A stretch of 64,000 bases of DNA from Adiantum capillus-veneris (lineage: Eukaryota > Streptophyta > Polypodiopsida > Polypodiales > Pteridaceae), in contig CM043960.1 in the NCBI GenBank assembly GCA_014529385.2, positions 123,160,543-123,224,542 of the forward strand, read 5' to 3'. A program made the position numbers and the translations under genes. Below the pieces are notes generated by a model that saw nothing but the letters and a program-made list of their open reading frames with translations, made no database searches and had not been told where the DNA came from. Below, in pieces: positions 47,778 to 60,030 of this stretch; the stretch's first letter is position 1, and each line of letters starts with the position of its first letter.

Positions 47778-48333
47778 ATGGCTACACAGAGTTATGCACC
47801 AATCTATATGGTTGAGAAGAATCTGGAGCAGTGGATGGTAGATTTCAAGATGTATATGCTATAACTATGTATGCCAAAATGAAGACACTGAGATGCAAAC
47901 AATTACGTGGTTTGATTCATGGCAAAAACAAAGGTATGGTTTGATGCTTTATAACGTGAACCAAGATAGACATGGTTGTCCCTGTAGGCTCACTTCTTGT
48001 AGGATTTTCGCAAGGACATATCTCATCTCGACATGAAAATTGAAGGCTCTAAGAAAAGATGTAAGTGATCATGAAGAATTTGGAGTGTTTCTTAATCATT
48101 TTGAAGAGTGCTGGGAAGGGTTAGCAACTGCTATGCAATTGGCTGACAAAGTATTTCAAGTTGGATAGTTTCACGGTGCGTTGCATCCCAAGGTGCAAGA
48201 AAAGGTGGATTTTGAGAGTCCTAAGAACTATAATGGTGCGATCACATTTGCACAGGCAAAGAGCAAAAAAATCAAGGAGAAGATTGAGAAAGTTGCACTA
48301 GGGTATGCAGTGGTGTCTCCCAACCTGCTCTAA
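47778..48333 (+). pseudogene. gag remnant of the second gag-lineage element
   Basis: Starts MATQSYAPIYMVEKNLEQWM, has a KVWFDAL-type motif near 47,930 and, after frame shifts, FGVFLNHFEECWEGLATAMQ, FHGALHPKVQEKVDFE and YNGAITFAQAKSKKIKEKIE before a TAA at 48,331-48,333. The second half lines up with the minus-strand gag at 37.5-38.2 kb (FSIFIERFEACWKQL; LRSRIREKV; YEDMVYLAKVKRRKLKRK). Several stops make it non-functional. No pol follows. Confidence 0.65.
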
Positions 48334-48350
48334 AGAGTTATAGGTAGTGT

Positions 48351-49372
48351 TGTAGGGTCATCCAAAATAGACCTATTACATAGACACAACACATGTAACT
48401 ATGTAACTTGTATTCTAATATACCATTTTACCAAGCCAAAGGTTGGCCAAGATTGTAGTATTATATATAGGTGTGTAATATTGCCCATGTTATTCATATA
48501 AAAATTATTTTATTATTGTGATGCTAAAGGTCATATTGGTATGGATGATCGAGAGGTCATTTGTTCCTAACGTGAGTATAATTGCTTGAGGATACCTTAT
48601 AGACCAATCTATGTAGCAATCTAGCTCCAAGTGGATATGGAAATCTTTGTGAATATTACATGATTACTACTAGGAATAAGGTTCTTAAGTATAGAATTAT
48701 GTTCTAGCAAAATATAAATGTATTAAACCATAGTTTGTGAGTATACAAGTACTCATGGTTACATAGAGGTTTCTCAAGGTCTCATAATGTATTTTCATTC
48801 ATAGTATAAAATTTGTGTAGTGAGTTATGGATTTCATTAGTAATTGATGATGGGTTATGGAGATCATGTAATGAGGTTGATCTTAGCTGTTGAAGCTAGT
48901 TTCATAGCACCTTGACCTTCATTTCAAATTTTGTAGTCTATCAGGATCATGTACTTATGCGGAGATTAAGGGGATACTTATTGCATAGACTTAGTCTATA
49001 TTGATTAATTGGATACCTAGTTAGAAATGATTATATGCCTAGATGTGAACATGTTTGTGGTCTATATAATTGTGCTTGGGTTTTGCAAACATGTGCCATA
49101 CTTAGTAGGTAATGTCATCTTTAAAGACAAGTAATTTTTGTCGATACTACTTGAAGCCAACAAAAAAACATGTGCTAGGTACACTCCATAGAATATTCGA
49201 TCACAAAAAGGAGAAATTTAGTAAGTTATGACCATCTCTAGTTATTGTGATAAAGCCATTCATCTTAGATGAATTGTTCTAGGAGCCGATGGCAAGGACA
49301 TATGGTTAAGAGATCTGACTTGCAAGATCCAAGGTCTATAATTAAGTAGGGTGGTTGGGAGGATATCAGTAT
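48351..49372 (+). repeat. Possible LTR with adjacent primer-like site
   Basis: A stretch starting TGTAGGGTCATCC ends GTCTTACA and is directly followed by CTAGTATCATAGC, a degenerate form of the initiator-Met primer site. No second copy was found, so this rests on end motifs alone. If correct, the interior would run to a purine tract near 51,227 (AAACTTGGGGGATTGCAA). Confidence 0.3.
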
Positions 49373-52300
49373 CCATCTCTTAGTCTTACACTAGTATCAT
49401 AGCATTATAATTTAATGAGGGTCATGAAGTTTTTGGCATGGAATTTCATGCTTCATGCAATCAATACAGGAACCATGTGCAGGCCTATTTAGGACGGATG
49501 TAGCCTTGTTGTTGACTTGCCCGAAAGATTGAGGGAGTGGGCTTTTGCGGTTGCCCTGAAGGGGAAGTTTTTTCATCACAAGGGGAAGCCACAAATCACC
49601 GCATACAGAGATCTATCTCACTCTTCCTCCCTTCAACGATATTTTCCATGCATTCTGTGAAGTAGCCAGGCTTTGTTTCACATTTCAAGTGCCCAAGTCA
49701 TAAACCTAAAGGGGTTTTAAAATTGAAGGGAGGGTTCCCATGGGCCTTCATCCCCCCCAATCTTCTCTCTATAGAGAGACTTCGGCAGGTTTCCAAGTTT
49801 CAACAGTAGGTACTCCTTGAACCATGCAAACAACTCTCAGGAGGTATGCATGGTGCAGGATTAGCCATGATCAACAAGACACAAAAGTTTTGAAACTTTG
49901 GGCAAGAAAAGTCGGGGTCGACAAGTTATAAAGGAATTTTGTCCCCGCATGCAAGGGCATTGGCAAGAGCTCAAGCAAGGGCATTGGCAAGCCAATAGAG
50001 AAGGGAGTAAATTTAGTCTTTATTGCATGCGATACTAGAAGCCAAGTGGTTGTTTCTCAAGGAGACGAATGAATACCATATAACCATAAAACCCATGTCA
50101 AAGCCATGCAAGGCATGGTCATGGTGGAAAATCATAGGCATGGATAGAGGTTGACCTTGCGACCTCAAATATTTGTGGATGTCCTTCTATCTACACCTTG
50201 GGGCTTGCATGGGGAAGGACATGAATTTTCCACAGAAACACTATATGAGCTTGAGGAAGATACTCGGAAGATAGCACGATTATCTCTATGAGCAGTTTTG
50301 ACATTTCCAAATTTTTCGTCATGTCGCTTTAGCATGGTTCAAGGATCATTCGGAAGCTCATGCACATCCCATGATCACAAAGGCAATTTTCTTGAGCCCA
50401 TTTATGAGTTAAGCAATAGATTTCATATTTGTTTGTTACTTTCCTCAAGAACATGTTGCATCAAGGCACAAACAAGGCTTGTGCAAACAGTGTTGTTCTC
50501 AAATTTGCGAACAAGCATGGCTTGTGAAAGGCGTAAAAACCTAACATCGCTAGACCATGCCGAGGTTTTTGTTTACAAACTTTGTCTATCCGAAGACCAA
50601 TGATTGGTTGGAACACCAAAATCAAGCACGGCTTAAATACAAAAGGGTCTTGATTAGAGGCACGGCTTCTCCCCATGCATGGCAAACGCCAGGGTAGTTT
50701 GTACGAGGGGTTTCCAAAAAGTTATATTTTGATGCAAAGGCAAGGCCACCCGATAGTGATTGAGAATCTCATGGAGATTGGCACGTCATGTTGCTAGACT
50801 TGATGAAGGGTGTAAATGTGCTTGGTATGACCGACCACTTGTTCCAATTTGAGACACCGCGACATGAGTCTCTCCATTTTGCATTTTGGATTTGCAGTTT
50901 TGCTAGGATATAATTTCTAGGCAAAAAAAATTCCGAGCTTCATTAGATCAAGACAATCCTACACGGACAAAGGCATCAAAAATCATGCTAACCAGGTATG
51001 CCATACATAACTTGCAAAGTGTTTTTTAGATTCTCAATAATATGCACAGTTAGACCAGGTCAATTATCTATACATGTTTGACAAGGTCATTTCTCTTTGC
51101 CGTGAGATCCATATGACAATAGAAGTATTTGTTGGCTATGAGCATAAAAGTACTTATGTGAAACAAGGATTCAATTCAGGCATATTACATTGAGTCTTCT
51201 AAAGTTGGGAATATGCTATTAGCATACAAACTTGGGGGATTGCAATGTGTCGGTAAATTACTTCACTAAGCCGGTATGAACCAAGTCGAGAGTGTTCTTA
51301 GGGTACATCACTGTAAGAGGAAAATTCAAGAACTGCTTGCATTCCCACGAATTAACAAAGGAAAATAGAAAGAGAAAATATTACGTGTGTGACAATAACA
51401 TGGCGACAAAGGACTTAGTAGTGGTTTAACAACAATATACACGCTAATCCAAGAGCAGTAATATAGATGCAATTATTACCGCGTATATATTCGCAAATAT
51501 TACCACTCATACTACCACCATATGGATTTTTAAAAATAAAGATGCTCATTTGGTCCTTACGATTTGGATGGCCCAGATGAGCATCCTTATTGTTTACCTG
51601 CATAAAGTCATCTGGTCTATGACTATCTTCTTCAAGCACATGGTCCACATCAACAAATATTGGTCGCTTCTTCTTAACACTCTTCTCTCAAAAGGGAGCT
51701 CTATTTATTTTAGGGGGTTTGTATACTCATATTTGACATTGAAGAGTGAGTCAAATCAACCAGTGATTTGGCAACTAATGCAATTACAATTGACTTAAAA
51801 ACCTCTACGCATGATCATTAATTCTAGTACTAGAAGCATACCTATAACCTTCAAGATAAGCATTGCATTTGACACTTTGTAGCATTGCCATTTCCATTTC
51901 CATGTTTGTGCCAATTTCCTCATACAAGCTAATTTGTTGTTTAGTACATGCATGCATTTTAGCACGTTTGGTCTCAGACAAATTTGAACACATGTGGTTT
52001 CTCTTTGCCTCCAAGCTGCCTAGGGAAAAGAACACTTTGAAAAAAAGGATACTTGCATATGCTCTCGAGACCCAAAAAAGCCTCCAACTCTTTTGCACTT
52101 ATATGCTTTGACCTCTTGGTAGAATTGAAGGTCCTCTCTATTTGTCACTGCATATTTATTCTTTTTGGAACTCCCCTTTGGTGGATTGCATATGGGACCT
52201 ATAGGCTGCTTCTCTACCTCACTGGGATATTTTCTTTGTGCATGCTCGAGTTCATTTGGTATTTTTAATAATTATGCATTTTGTTCATTATGACGTCTAT

Positions 52301-53214
52301 GATAGGTAGATATAGATAGACAAATAGATTGAATTATCATCCACAAAGGTCATATATGACCTATGGGACCGAAAACAAAAAATTACAAGGTTCCTTCTGA
52401 ATGAAGGGGTAAGGGTCTAGCGACGTGTGATAAAGGGAAGATAATATGAAATGAACAAATAAGGAGTAAGGGTCTAGCAAGGTGTGATAAAGGGAAGATA
52501 AGATGAAATGAACAAAATCTAAGAAGGGATGGGTGAGGGGGAGCTGGTTTGGGAGTTCAAAACTCCCAAAACAGCTCCTGGATAATAGCTTTACTTTCTT
52601 GATAAGCTTACCATTTTCCTATTGTGTGTGCTTCTCACATGTTTTGGAGCTCTTCCTTATTTTGTTTGAGTTAGGCGGGTGTTAGATCTTGTGCAAACCA
52701 AAATTTGATGTCCTTGAGAAGCCTCAATTGCTCAAGGAGTTTGATTTGGTCCACCTTAGTCTTGAAAGTGAGGATTGCATGGTTGGTGCGATGTTCGTGT
52801 GTAAGAGAGGTGATTGTGGTTGACCCCAATGTACTATGTGGACTGTGTTTGGATGTGAGAAAAGGAATCATGAAACATTGAAGGAGATATCCTCTTGGAA
52901 TTGGCGCTCACGTAGCGTGGACACTATAGGATATTCAACCTTATCAAAGGTGATATCTTGCACTTGGGTTTTGACCTCCTTTGTGAGGGTGGTATCTACT
53001 TCCATCTTTGTGTTATTGAGCTTGAGATCCCCCTTCCCTTTCCAGTCACTTGAAAGCCCTCCAATGCAAACATTGAGGGAGATATCCTCTTGGCATTGCC
53101 AATCTTCGTAGCATGGACTATAATGAAAATGGCCTATGAACTTTGAGAATAGCGGCATTAAGAGAACTAGAGTGAGCATTTTTGTCAGATTACTTTAAGA
53201 ACATAGAGGTTGAA
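49373..53214. other. Unassigned, no coding recognised
   Basis: Only short frames. Local features are a small direct repeat GCAAGGGCATTGGCAAG (49,951 and 49,977) and a repeated AAGGGTCTAGCGACGTGTGATAAAGGG / AAGGGTCTAGCAAGGTGTGATAAAGGG pair at about 52,409 and 52,468. The style (long non-coding tract near a primer-like site) is similar to the interior of the 12-17 kb element, but I cannot show homology. Confidence 0.35.
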
Positions 53215-54583
53215 CCTAATTAGCGGTAGAAATATAACCATATATTTAATTAACTTGGTATGAACTATACTTTTTCAAGAGAGAGAATTAGAGAACACGA
53301 CAATAGTTGAGGACTAGATTTATGTGGAGCCGATCCCCTCTCCATTAGGCTTTTGTATCATAGAGTCTCCCATAAAGAGAGACTTGGTACAATACATCTT
53401 TGTGTTCCATGTAACCTAGGAGATGCAATGAAGATGGGAAACTACATGCATCAGAAGAATAACATAAACCTTGGTAGTAGCATTAACTATCCCCATCCTC
53501 AATCCGAAGGCCTCAAACACCATCGAAGGTGGAGAGAACTAGTAGGGAATGAGGGTAGGGAAGAGGAAGAAGAAACATTCATAGGAGAAAGATATAGTTC
53601 CTCAATTATCATCACTCTTCTTGCTTAGCATACATAATAGCATAGTAATGAAGATGGAGAAGATGGAAAGCTTAAGCATTGAAGCATGTCTCTTGGTTGG
53701 GTTGCATTACATAGCCAAGAGTGTTGGTGTAGGCTCTCTACTTGCTAGCAGGGAATGAGGGTAGGGAAGAGGAAGAAGAAACATTCATAGGAGAAAGAAA
53801 TAGTTCCTCACTTATCATCACTTTTCTTGCTTAGCATACATAATAGCATAGTAATGAAGATGGAGAAGAGGGAAATTTTAAGCATTGAAGCATGTCTCTT
53901 GGTTGTGTTTGCATTCCATAGCCAAGAGTGTTGGTGTAGGCTCTCAACTTCTCAACAAGCTTGGAGAAGGAGATGGAGCTCTTGCACTTTGCTCCTCACA
54001 CAATCAGAGTGTGTGTGTGTGTGTGTGTGTGTGGGAGAGTATACCCCGCGACATAGCCCCTAGCTTCCTTGGTCAACCCCCCCTTGTCGCTCATGAGGGA
54101 ATTTGATTGAACCCCTTCCAAGCCTAGCCAATCACAGGAGGGGTGCATATCAAGCAACCATGCTAGTCTTGGAACAAGTGTCCCCCTTTCCCCTTTGAGA
54201 GAGAGGACTTGATAAATGCATAAATAGTTAATTAAATTAGTTAAATTATGATTGGACCCCTTGATAGGCCAACCAATAGGCTTTAGGCACACAATGAGGC
54301 AACATGGAGAGGAACTTGACAAGTGTCCTTGTTGCTTCTTTAGAACAAGATTGCCTTGTGTGAGGGTGTGTGTGTTCTCTCTCTTGCTCCTACAATGAGG
54401 GCTTGCCCCCCCCGTGATTAGGGATCATGCTGACTTTTGGGAACACCTTGAACCCCTTAAGCACCTTAGTCATTAAGCACATGTCTATATTCTAACCCTT
54501 GTTCCAGTTTATTCTCCCACATTAAATGATCAATTGAATATGAGAAAATCAATTGGGTTGGTTAGGAATTAGTCTTTATGACA
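53215..54583 (-). repeat. 3' LTR of a decayed chromovirus copy, minus strand
   Basis: On the minus strand it begins TGTCATAAAGACTAATTCC after AAGAGAAAGGTAA and aligns with the 23,539 LTR (TTTTCTCATATTNAA, GATCATTTAATGTGGG, the CATAATACAAAG…GGAG…CCGG tract near 53,340). The distal end is uncertain. It contains its own 206-bp tandem duplication and a GT run at 54,008-54,032. Confidence 0.75.
53545..53955. repeat. 206-bp tandem duplication inside the decayed LTR
   Basis: GGGAATGAGGGTAGGGAAGA at 53,545 and 53,751 start two units that share GAAGAAACATTCATAGGAG, TAATAGCATAGTAATGAAGA and AGCATTGAAGCATGTCTCTT. Confidence 0.9.
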
Positions 54584-55010
54584 TTACCTTTCTCTTGAAA
54601 TCATAGTCGTCCTCGACTATGAGGTAGAAGAAATAAGCCTTAGTCATTAGTCGATGTTTCTTAGCGGGTAGAGGATCTTTTTCACCCTAGACATCATTCC
54701 AAGATGGATGACTAATCCATTTGGGGCTTGGGAGACTTAGCTGTCGCCACAAGAATGTCTACTCTTGAGTCCATTTCATTCTCCCAAAGTAGAGTGACAA
54801 ATTCTATTTGGTGTTTGAGAGACATCGTCATCACAAACATGATTCTAAGCGGGTTCTAAGCATGCATGCTACTTCAAATTTTTCACTATAAAAAGAGATT
54901 CAGTCTTATAAGACAAAAACATTGATCATTTAAAAGAAGCATGTACATTTACTTACTCTAATGTAGCATCGTAAGCATTGACAAGGTTCATACTATACTT
55001 AAGCTGTATT

Positions 55011-55612
55011 CCTTGCATCCATCTAGCACCTTCAAAAGGATAATTTTGAACTTAATAAGATACCACCGGATAATCTTACCATGTCGTAGTACCTTGTCTT
55101 CATGCCAAAGGATAGCTTTGGGTTATAGCACCTCTTCTTGGTCTTCGATTTCTGGAGGATCTTCAATAATTGGTTCTCTTGGTGGCTCTCCTTTGTAGGG
55201 CTTAAGTAGGCTCACATGAAAAGCATTGTGTATGCGCTAATGGTTAGGCAACTTGAGTTGACAGGACATGTCAGGACGATAGTATCTTTTTGCTAGTTTA
55301 TATTAATATTTTTTATGGCCCGTAGGATTTTTGCCCATTGTTTGCCTTAATCAAGCCTTGGAAAACTTGAGTATGACCCGATTATTTTCTTTGAATGTTA
55401 AGGCCCTTTTGTGCTTATCAGTAGAAGATTTTTGCCTTTGTTGAGATATGGATATAGACTCCTTAATATTTTGGAAAGATTCTTGTAGGTCACGGCTATA
55501 CTCATTGGCAGTGAAGATCTTCCCATGTGCTTTAATTAGCAAGGGACTTTTTGGTCTTCCCTCAATGATCTCAAAAGGTGCCTTTCCCGTAGTAGTATGG
55601 TCAGTATTAATT
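55011..55612 (-). repeat. First unit of a 602-bp tandem duplication with intact TTAA target site
   Basis: CCTTGCATCCATCTAGCACC at 55,011 matches CCTTGCATCCATATAGCATC at 55,613; colinearity continues to GTAGTAGTATGGTCAGTA (about 55,592 and, after the insertion, 57,838). At 55,341-55,357 it reads TTTGCCTTAATCAAGCC, the uninterrupted form of the site into which TTAA element copy 2 inserted. Confidence 0.9.
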
Positions 55613-55970
55613 CCTTGCATCCATATAGCATCATCAAAATGATAATTTTTAAACTTAATAAGATACCGTCATATAATCTCACCATGTCGTAGTACCTTGT
55701 CTTTATGCCAAAGGATAGTTTCGGGTTATAGCACCTCTTCTTGGTCTTCGATTTACGGAGGGTCTTCAATAATTGGTTCTCTTGGTGGCTCTCCTTTGTA
55801 GGGCTTAAGTAGTCTCACATGAAAAGCATTGTGTATGAGCCAATGGTTAGCCAATGATAAGACATGTCATTGGTTGGCTTCAATACTTGAAAAGAACCAT
55901 AGTATCTTTTTGCTAGTTTAGTCCAATATTTTTGATGGCCCCTAGGATTTTTGCTCGTTGTTTGCCTTAA

Positions 55971-57302
55971 CACTAGTTTGGTGGACTAATAGGACATAAA
56001 AGTATCCCTTCAGGGTTTTGGAAAACAATTCCAAAACCATAGTAGATCCACTCATTTTGAAAAATCCTTTCATGAGCTTACAGTTCAAGGACTACTACAT
56101 ATGGAAAAAATGAGAAACTTGTAAAATTTCTCGTCTCTTGGTCACTACAAGACTCCAAAGTTGATGGACCAGTGCATTTTGCCCAAAACAGCCATTTCTT
56201 ACGGTTGATTGCATATAAACAAGAGTGGAGATTTTTGTAGGACATGAGATAAAATGCACCGTTAACTTCAATGGGTTGGTGATCAAAACATATAGTTTCT
56301 TTTACCTCACTAATTATTTTTTGGGCAAAAAAAATAGGTACAAAAAAGTTGCACTTTTGCCATTCTACGGACCTATCATCAAAGTTTCTATAGTCATGCT
56401 CAATACAGATACTATATACATGTTTTCTTAGTTTCCTTTGGGCATTTGGATTCAAAAGGAGCCATGGAGCATGTCAAAAGGATATTGGATCTCTTACTAA
56501 GTGGAACCTTGGGGACAATGATAAAGTGCTAAATACAGCAAACATGAAAAAATTGGGTTTCGCATTATGACCTCTAGAAACCCATAGAAACTACTCAATA
56601 TCTAGCCAAGTTTGCAGTTTATGATTAGATATGGTTACTACCTACAAAATACACACAATTGGCCTAAGAAACTAGCAATATTGAGAAAGTTATACTTGCT
56701 ATTCTGAAATGTCTCGTCTTCTTCAGCAATCAAAAAACTCAACCATCATCATATACTATGCTATATAGCGTATTAGGTCTCTCAAAACTCAAAGAAGATT
56801 AGATTTATGTTATACATTCCACTTTCACAATCAAAGTTGAATTTTGGATATCAAGAAAGCCACCAAAAAAATCATAAAAGTGCTAATTTTGGCAAAAAAA
56901 GAAGATTATGTAATTCTTGTAAGTTGGTCATAACTTTAAATTTTAACACTTTGTTCTCCCTTGAAGCATCAAAACATGTTGATAACTATGAAGGCTTATT
57001 CTCTAGCAATGAAAACATGAACTTTAGAGTGGTATAGTTGCAAAAGTTTGAAAAAAAGCCAAAAACAAGACCCGTTTTTTCACACATTATAGGTTCAAAA
57101 ATGTTGTGCAAGAGTAAGGTTATTGATGAGATCGATATTCCAAATAAAATGTCAAGTTTTTTTCAGCTCATAAGGCAACTTTGTGGATATATAGAACCTA
57201 GAAATTCATTTTCATACTCTTCAAATAATTCAAGCAAAATGGTCACTTAACATGACACAAAAGTGTCCAAGGACATAAAAGTGTCCTGTTACCATTCTAG
57301 TG
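55971..57302. mobile_element. TTAA-flanked non-autonomous DNA element, copy 2 (1,332 bp)
   Basis: Starts CACTAGTTTGGTGGAC and ends GTTACCATTCTAGTG, flanked by TTAA at 55,967-55,970 and 57,303-57,306. The outer sequence reads GTTTGCC-TTAA-[element]-TTAA-TCACGCC; the neighbouring duplicate has GTTTGCCTTAATCAAGCC with a single TTAA. This directly shows that TTAA (or the TA inside it) was duplicated on insertion. No coding capacity. Confidence 0.9.
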
Positions 57303-57604
57303 TTAATCACGCCTTTAGAGTGGTATAGTTGCAAAAGTTTGAAAAAAAGCCAAAAACAAGACCCGTTTTTTCACACATTATAGGTTCAAAAATGTTGTGC
57401 AAGAGTAAGGTTATTGATGAGATCGATATTCCAAATAAAATGTCAAGTTTTTTTCAGCTCATAAGGCAACTTTGTGGATATATAGAACCTAGAAATTCAT
57501 TTTCATACTCTTCAAATAATTCAAGCAAAATGGTCACTTAACATGACACAAAAGTGTCCAAGGACATAAAAGTGTCCTGTTACCATTCTAGTGTTAATCA
57601 CGCC
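57023..57604. repeat. Perfect 291-bp tandem duplication spanning an element end
   Basis: The 291 bases 57,023-57,313, which include the last 280 bases of TTAA element copy 2, the right TTAA and seven bases of flank (TCACGCC), are repeated at 57,314-57,604. I saw no difference between the two units (short open frames 57,038-57,250 and 57,329-57,541 are identical), so the duplication is recent. Confidence 0.95.
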
Positions 57605-59075
57605 TTGAAAAACTTGAGTAAGACCCAATCATTTTCTTTGGACGTTAAGACCCTTCTGTCCTTATCAGCAGCAACTTTTTGCCTTTGTTGAGATATGGAT
57701 ATAGCCTCCTTAATCTTTTGGAAAGATTCTTGTAGATCATGGCTATACTCATCTCGGAAGCAAAGATCTTCCCATGTACTTTAGGTAGCAAGGGAATGTT
57801 TGGTCTTCCCTCAATGATCTCAAAAGGTGCCTTTCCCGTAGTAGTATGGTCAGTAGTATTATACGGATACTCTACAAGGGTTAAGTACTTTTCCCATTGT
57901 GAGTGTTGATCTACTTCTATAACATAAGTCTATAGTAGATCGAGAATCACAAGATTGGCTATCTCACTTTGGCCATCCATTTGTACCTAGATTTTTGAAG
58001 AGACCTTTCCAAAAACTACTGGTCATTATAGGATCTTTATCTGACATGATGGATAGTGGCAATCCATGGTATTTGAAAATATGAAATATGAAGAGATTTG
58101 CCATTTGGTGTGCCTTAATAGTATTTTTTATAGGAATAAAGTGTGCTTGCTTGATAAGCATGTCAATTATTGTCCATATTCCCATATCCCCATGGAAAGA
58201 CTTGGATAGTCCAAAGATAAATCCATGGGTATAGTCTCCCATGGTGAATTAGGGATTGGCAATGGCTGGAGTAATCCAGGTTGCTTCCCTCTATCATACT
58301 TGGTCTTTTGGCATACCACACGTATTGAAACATACTCCTATATGTCTACTTTCATGGTAGGTCAGTAGAAGTATGTCTCTACTCCTCTAAGAGTAGGTAG
58401 AATTCCACTATGCCTCACATAGGGAGGAGCATGGGATTCATACATGACTTTCTCACAAAGGGAGTGGGTAACACATAGCCTATTTCCATGGAGAAGATAA
58501 TCATCCTACAAGGTGAATGATTATTTTTTCTTCCCCAATGCAAGGGATAAAATTATGTATTTAAAGTCGGGGTCAGTAGCATACTCATCTATCATAGAAG
58601 ATAGATCATTGTGAGTTGTTATAGACACCACATATACTCTTGGTCATTGTGAAAGTGCATCGTGTCAGCAGCATACTCATCTATCATAGAAGATGGATCA
58701 TTGTGAGTTGTTATAGACACCACATATACTCTTGGTCGTTGTGAAAGTGCATCGGCCACTTGATTATGCTTACTAGCAATGTGAGCAATATGAAAATAAA
58801 ATTTCAAAAGAAAATTTTCCCACCTCATTTGTTTGTCGAAAAGCTTGGTTTGAGTCATGAAGTACTTGAGACTTTGGTGGTCCGTTCGCAAGATAAATGG
58901 AGTCCCCAATAAATAGTGCTTCCAAGTGTCTAGGGCACGAACAACTAAAATCTCTTATTCGCATATGACCAACACTCGTTCATTAGCATTGAGCCTTCGA
59001 CTCTCATATGCTATGGCATGCCCTTCTTGAAGCAAGAATTCTGCAAGGCAATCACCACAAGCACTACAAGAGGTC

Positions 59076-59800
59076 ACTTAAATTCAGGTGCCACATTACT
59101 GGCATCACTGGCGGGCGTCGGTATATGTGTAGGTATGTATGGAGTGACCTAAAGGTTTTAAAAATTTTGATTTTCAAATTTCCGATGCCTGTTTTAGCAC
59201 CTGTTCCGACGTCAGCACGCATGCACTTTTTGACGCTCTCTCCGACGCATTTTTCAACACCTATATCGATTTTTGTACCGACGACACCTGCAAAGAACAA
59301 AACCACACGGATTCTCTGCATATTTCTCTTCTTCTTGTGCCTTTTCTCAAGCTCTCTTCTTCCTCACCTCTTACAAATCTGGTGCGAAACAAGTTGTCGA
59401 AAGTGCTAATCTTGCTTGTGGGTTAGCCCATAACACTAAGGTAACATTGTTTTCATGTTTACTTGAAAATTTAGGGTTTAGGGTTTAACTTTGTTTTTGT
59501 GTGTGGATTTTTGCAGGTTCCATAACGTTTACAACTTCTTTTATTGCTCAAATAATAGAACGAATGTGAGTGCTCAAACCTTTCAATGCATATTAAATTT
59601 ATTTATATATTAATAAAAGAGAATTTCATGCTTTAAACTTTGAATGCTTTAAAAGAAATTATGGTTTGTGATGTGAAATTTCATTTTGAATTATGAAAAA
59701 AATTTGTTTTGGTTTATGAAAAAATCTTGTTTTGAAGAAATTTCGTTTTAAGTTATATCGTTTTTGAAATTATGCAATTGATGGGGTTTATGTTTTAAGT
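59076..59800. other. Unassigned spacer
   Basis: Between the truncated chromovirus and the tandem-repeat block. Contains a TTTTAGCACCTGTTCCGACG / TTTCAACACCTATATCGATT pair of weakly similar motifs (59,190-59,280) and AT-rich DNA. A minus-strand 85-codon frame (59,321-59,064) has no recognisable features. Confidence 0.4.
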
Positions 59801-59805
59801 TAAGT

Positions 59806-59985
59806 TAGATTATCTTATAAATTAGGTCAGGTTAAGTTAAGCTATGTTAGGTTAGGTTATATGTTAGGTTAGGTTATGTTAGGTTATCTTATACGTTAGG
59901 TTAGGTTAAGTTAAGCTACGTTAGGTTAAGCTACATTAGGTTAGGTTAAGCTACGTTAGGTTAGGTTAGGTTAAGGTACGTTTGG
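59806..59985. repeat. TTAGG-like degenerate tract, left of the palindromic array
   Basis: Many copies of TTAGGTTAGGTTA mixed with AAGTTAAGCTACG. The short perfect runs are (TTAGG)n, which is not the usual plant telomere unit TTTAGGG. Confidence 0.85.
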
Positions 59986-60030
59986 CAATACGGCAAGCCA
60001 TAGAGCTTACCCACAGTGCAGGTTAAAAAC

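Larger units (their letters stand above)
54984..59070 (-). pseudogene. Chromovirus pol remnant (RNase H to chromodomain), minus strand
   Basis: Homologous to the chromovirus at 23,539. From 59,070 downwards: RNase H (YESRRLNANERVLVICE, LDTWKHYLLGTPFILRTDHQ, KHNQVADALSQRPRV), integrase (near 58,240 FIFGLSKSFHGDMGIWTIID; IMSDKDPIMTSSFWKGLFKN), the post-integrase segment (TGKAPFEIIEGRPKSPLLIK, EYSRDLQESFQNIKESISI) and the GPF/chromodomain end near 55,010. gag, protease and RT are missing: the copy is cut off at 59,070. Many stops and shifts. A roughly 602-bp part is tandemly duplicated (55,011 and 55,613 starts) and a TTAA element sits in the second copy. Confidence 0.9.

Noticed and set aside
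59806-59985. A true telomere
   Set aside because: The TTAGG runs are short, degenerate, in the interior of the window and flanked by transposons.
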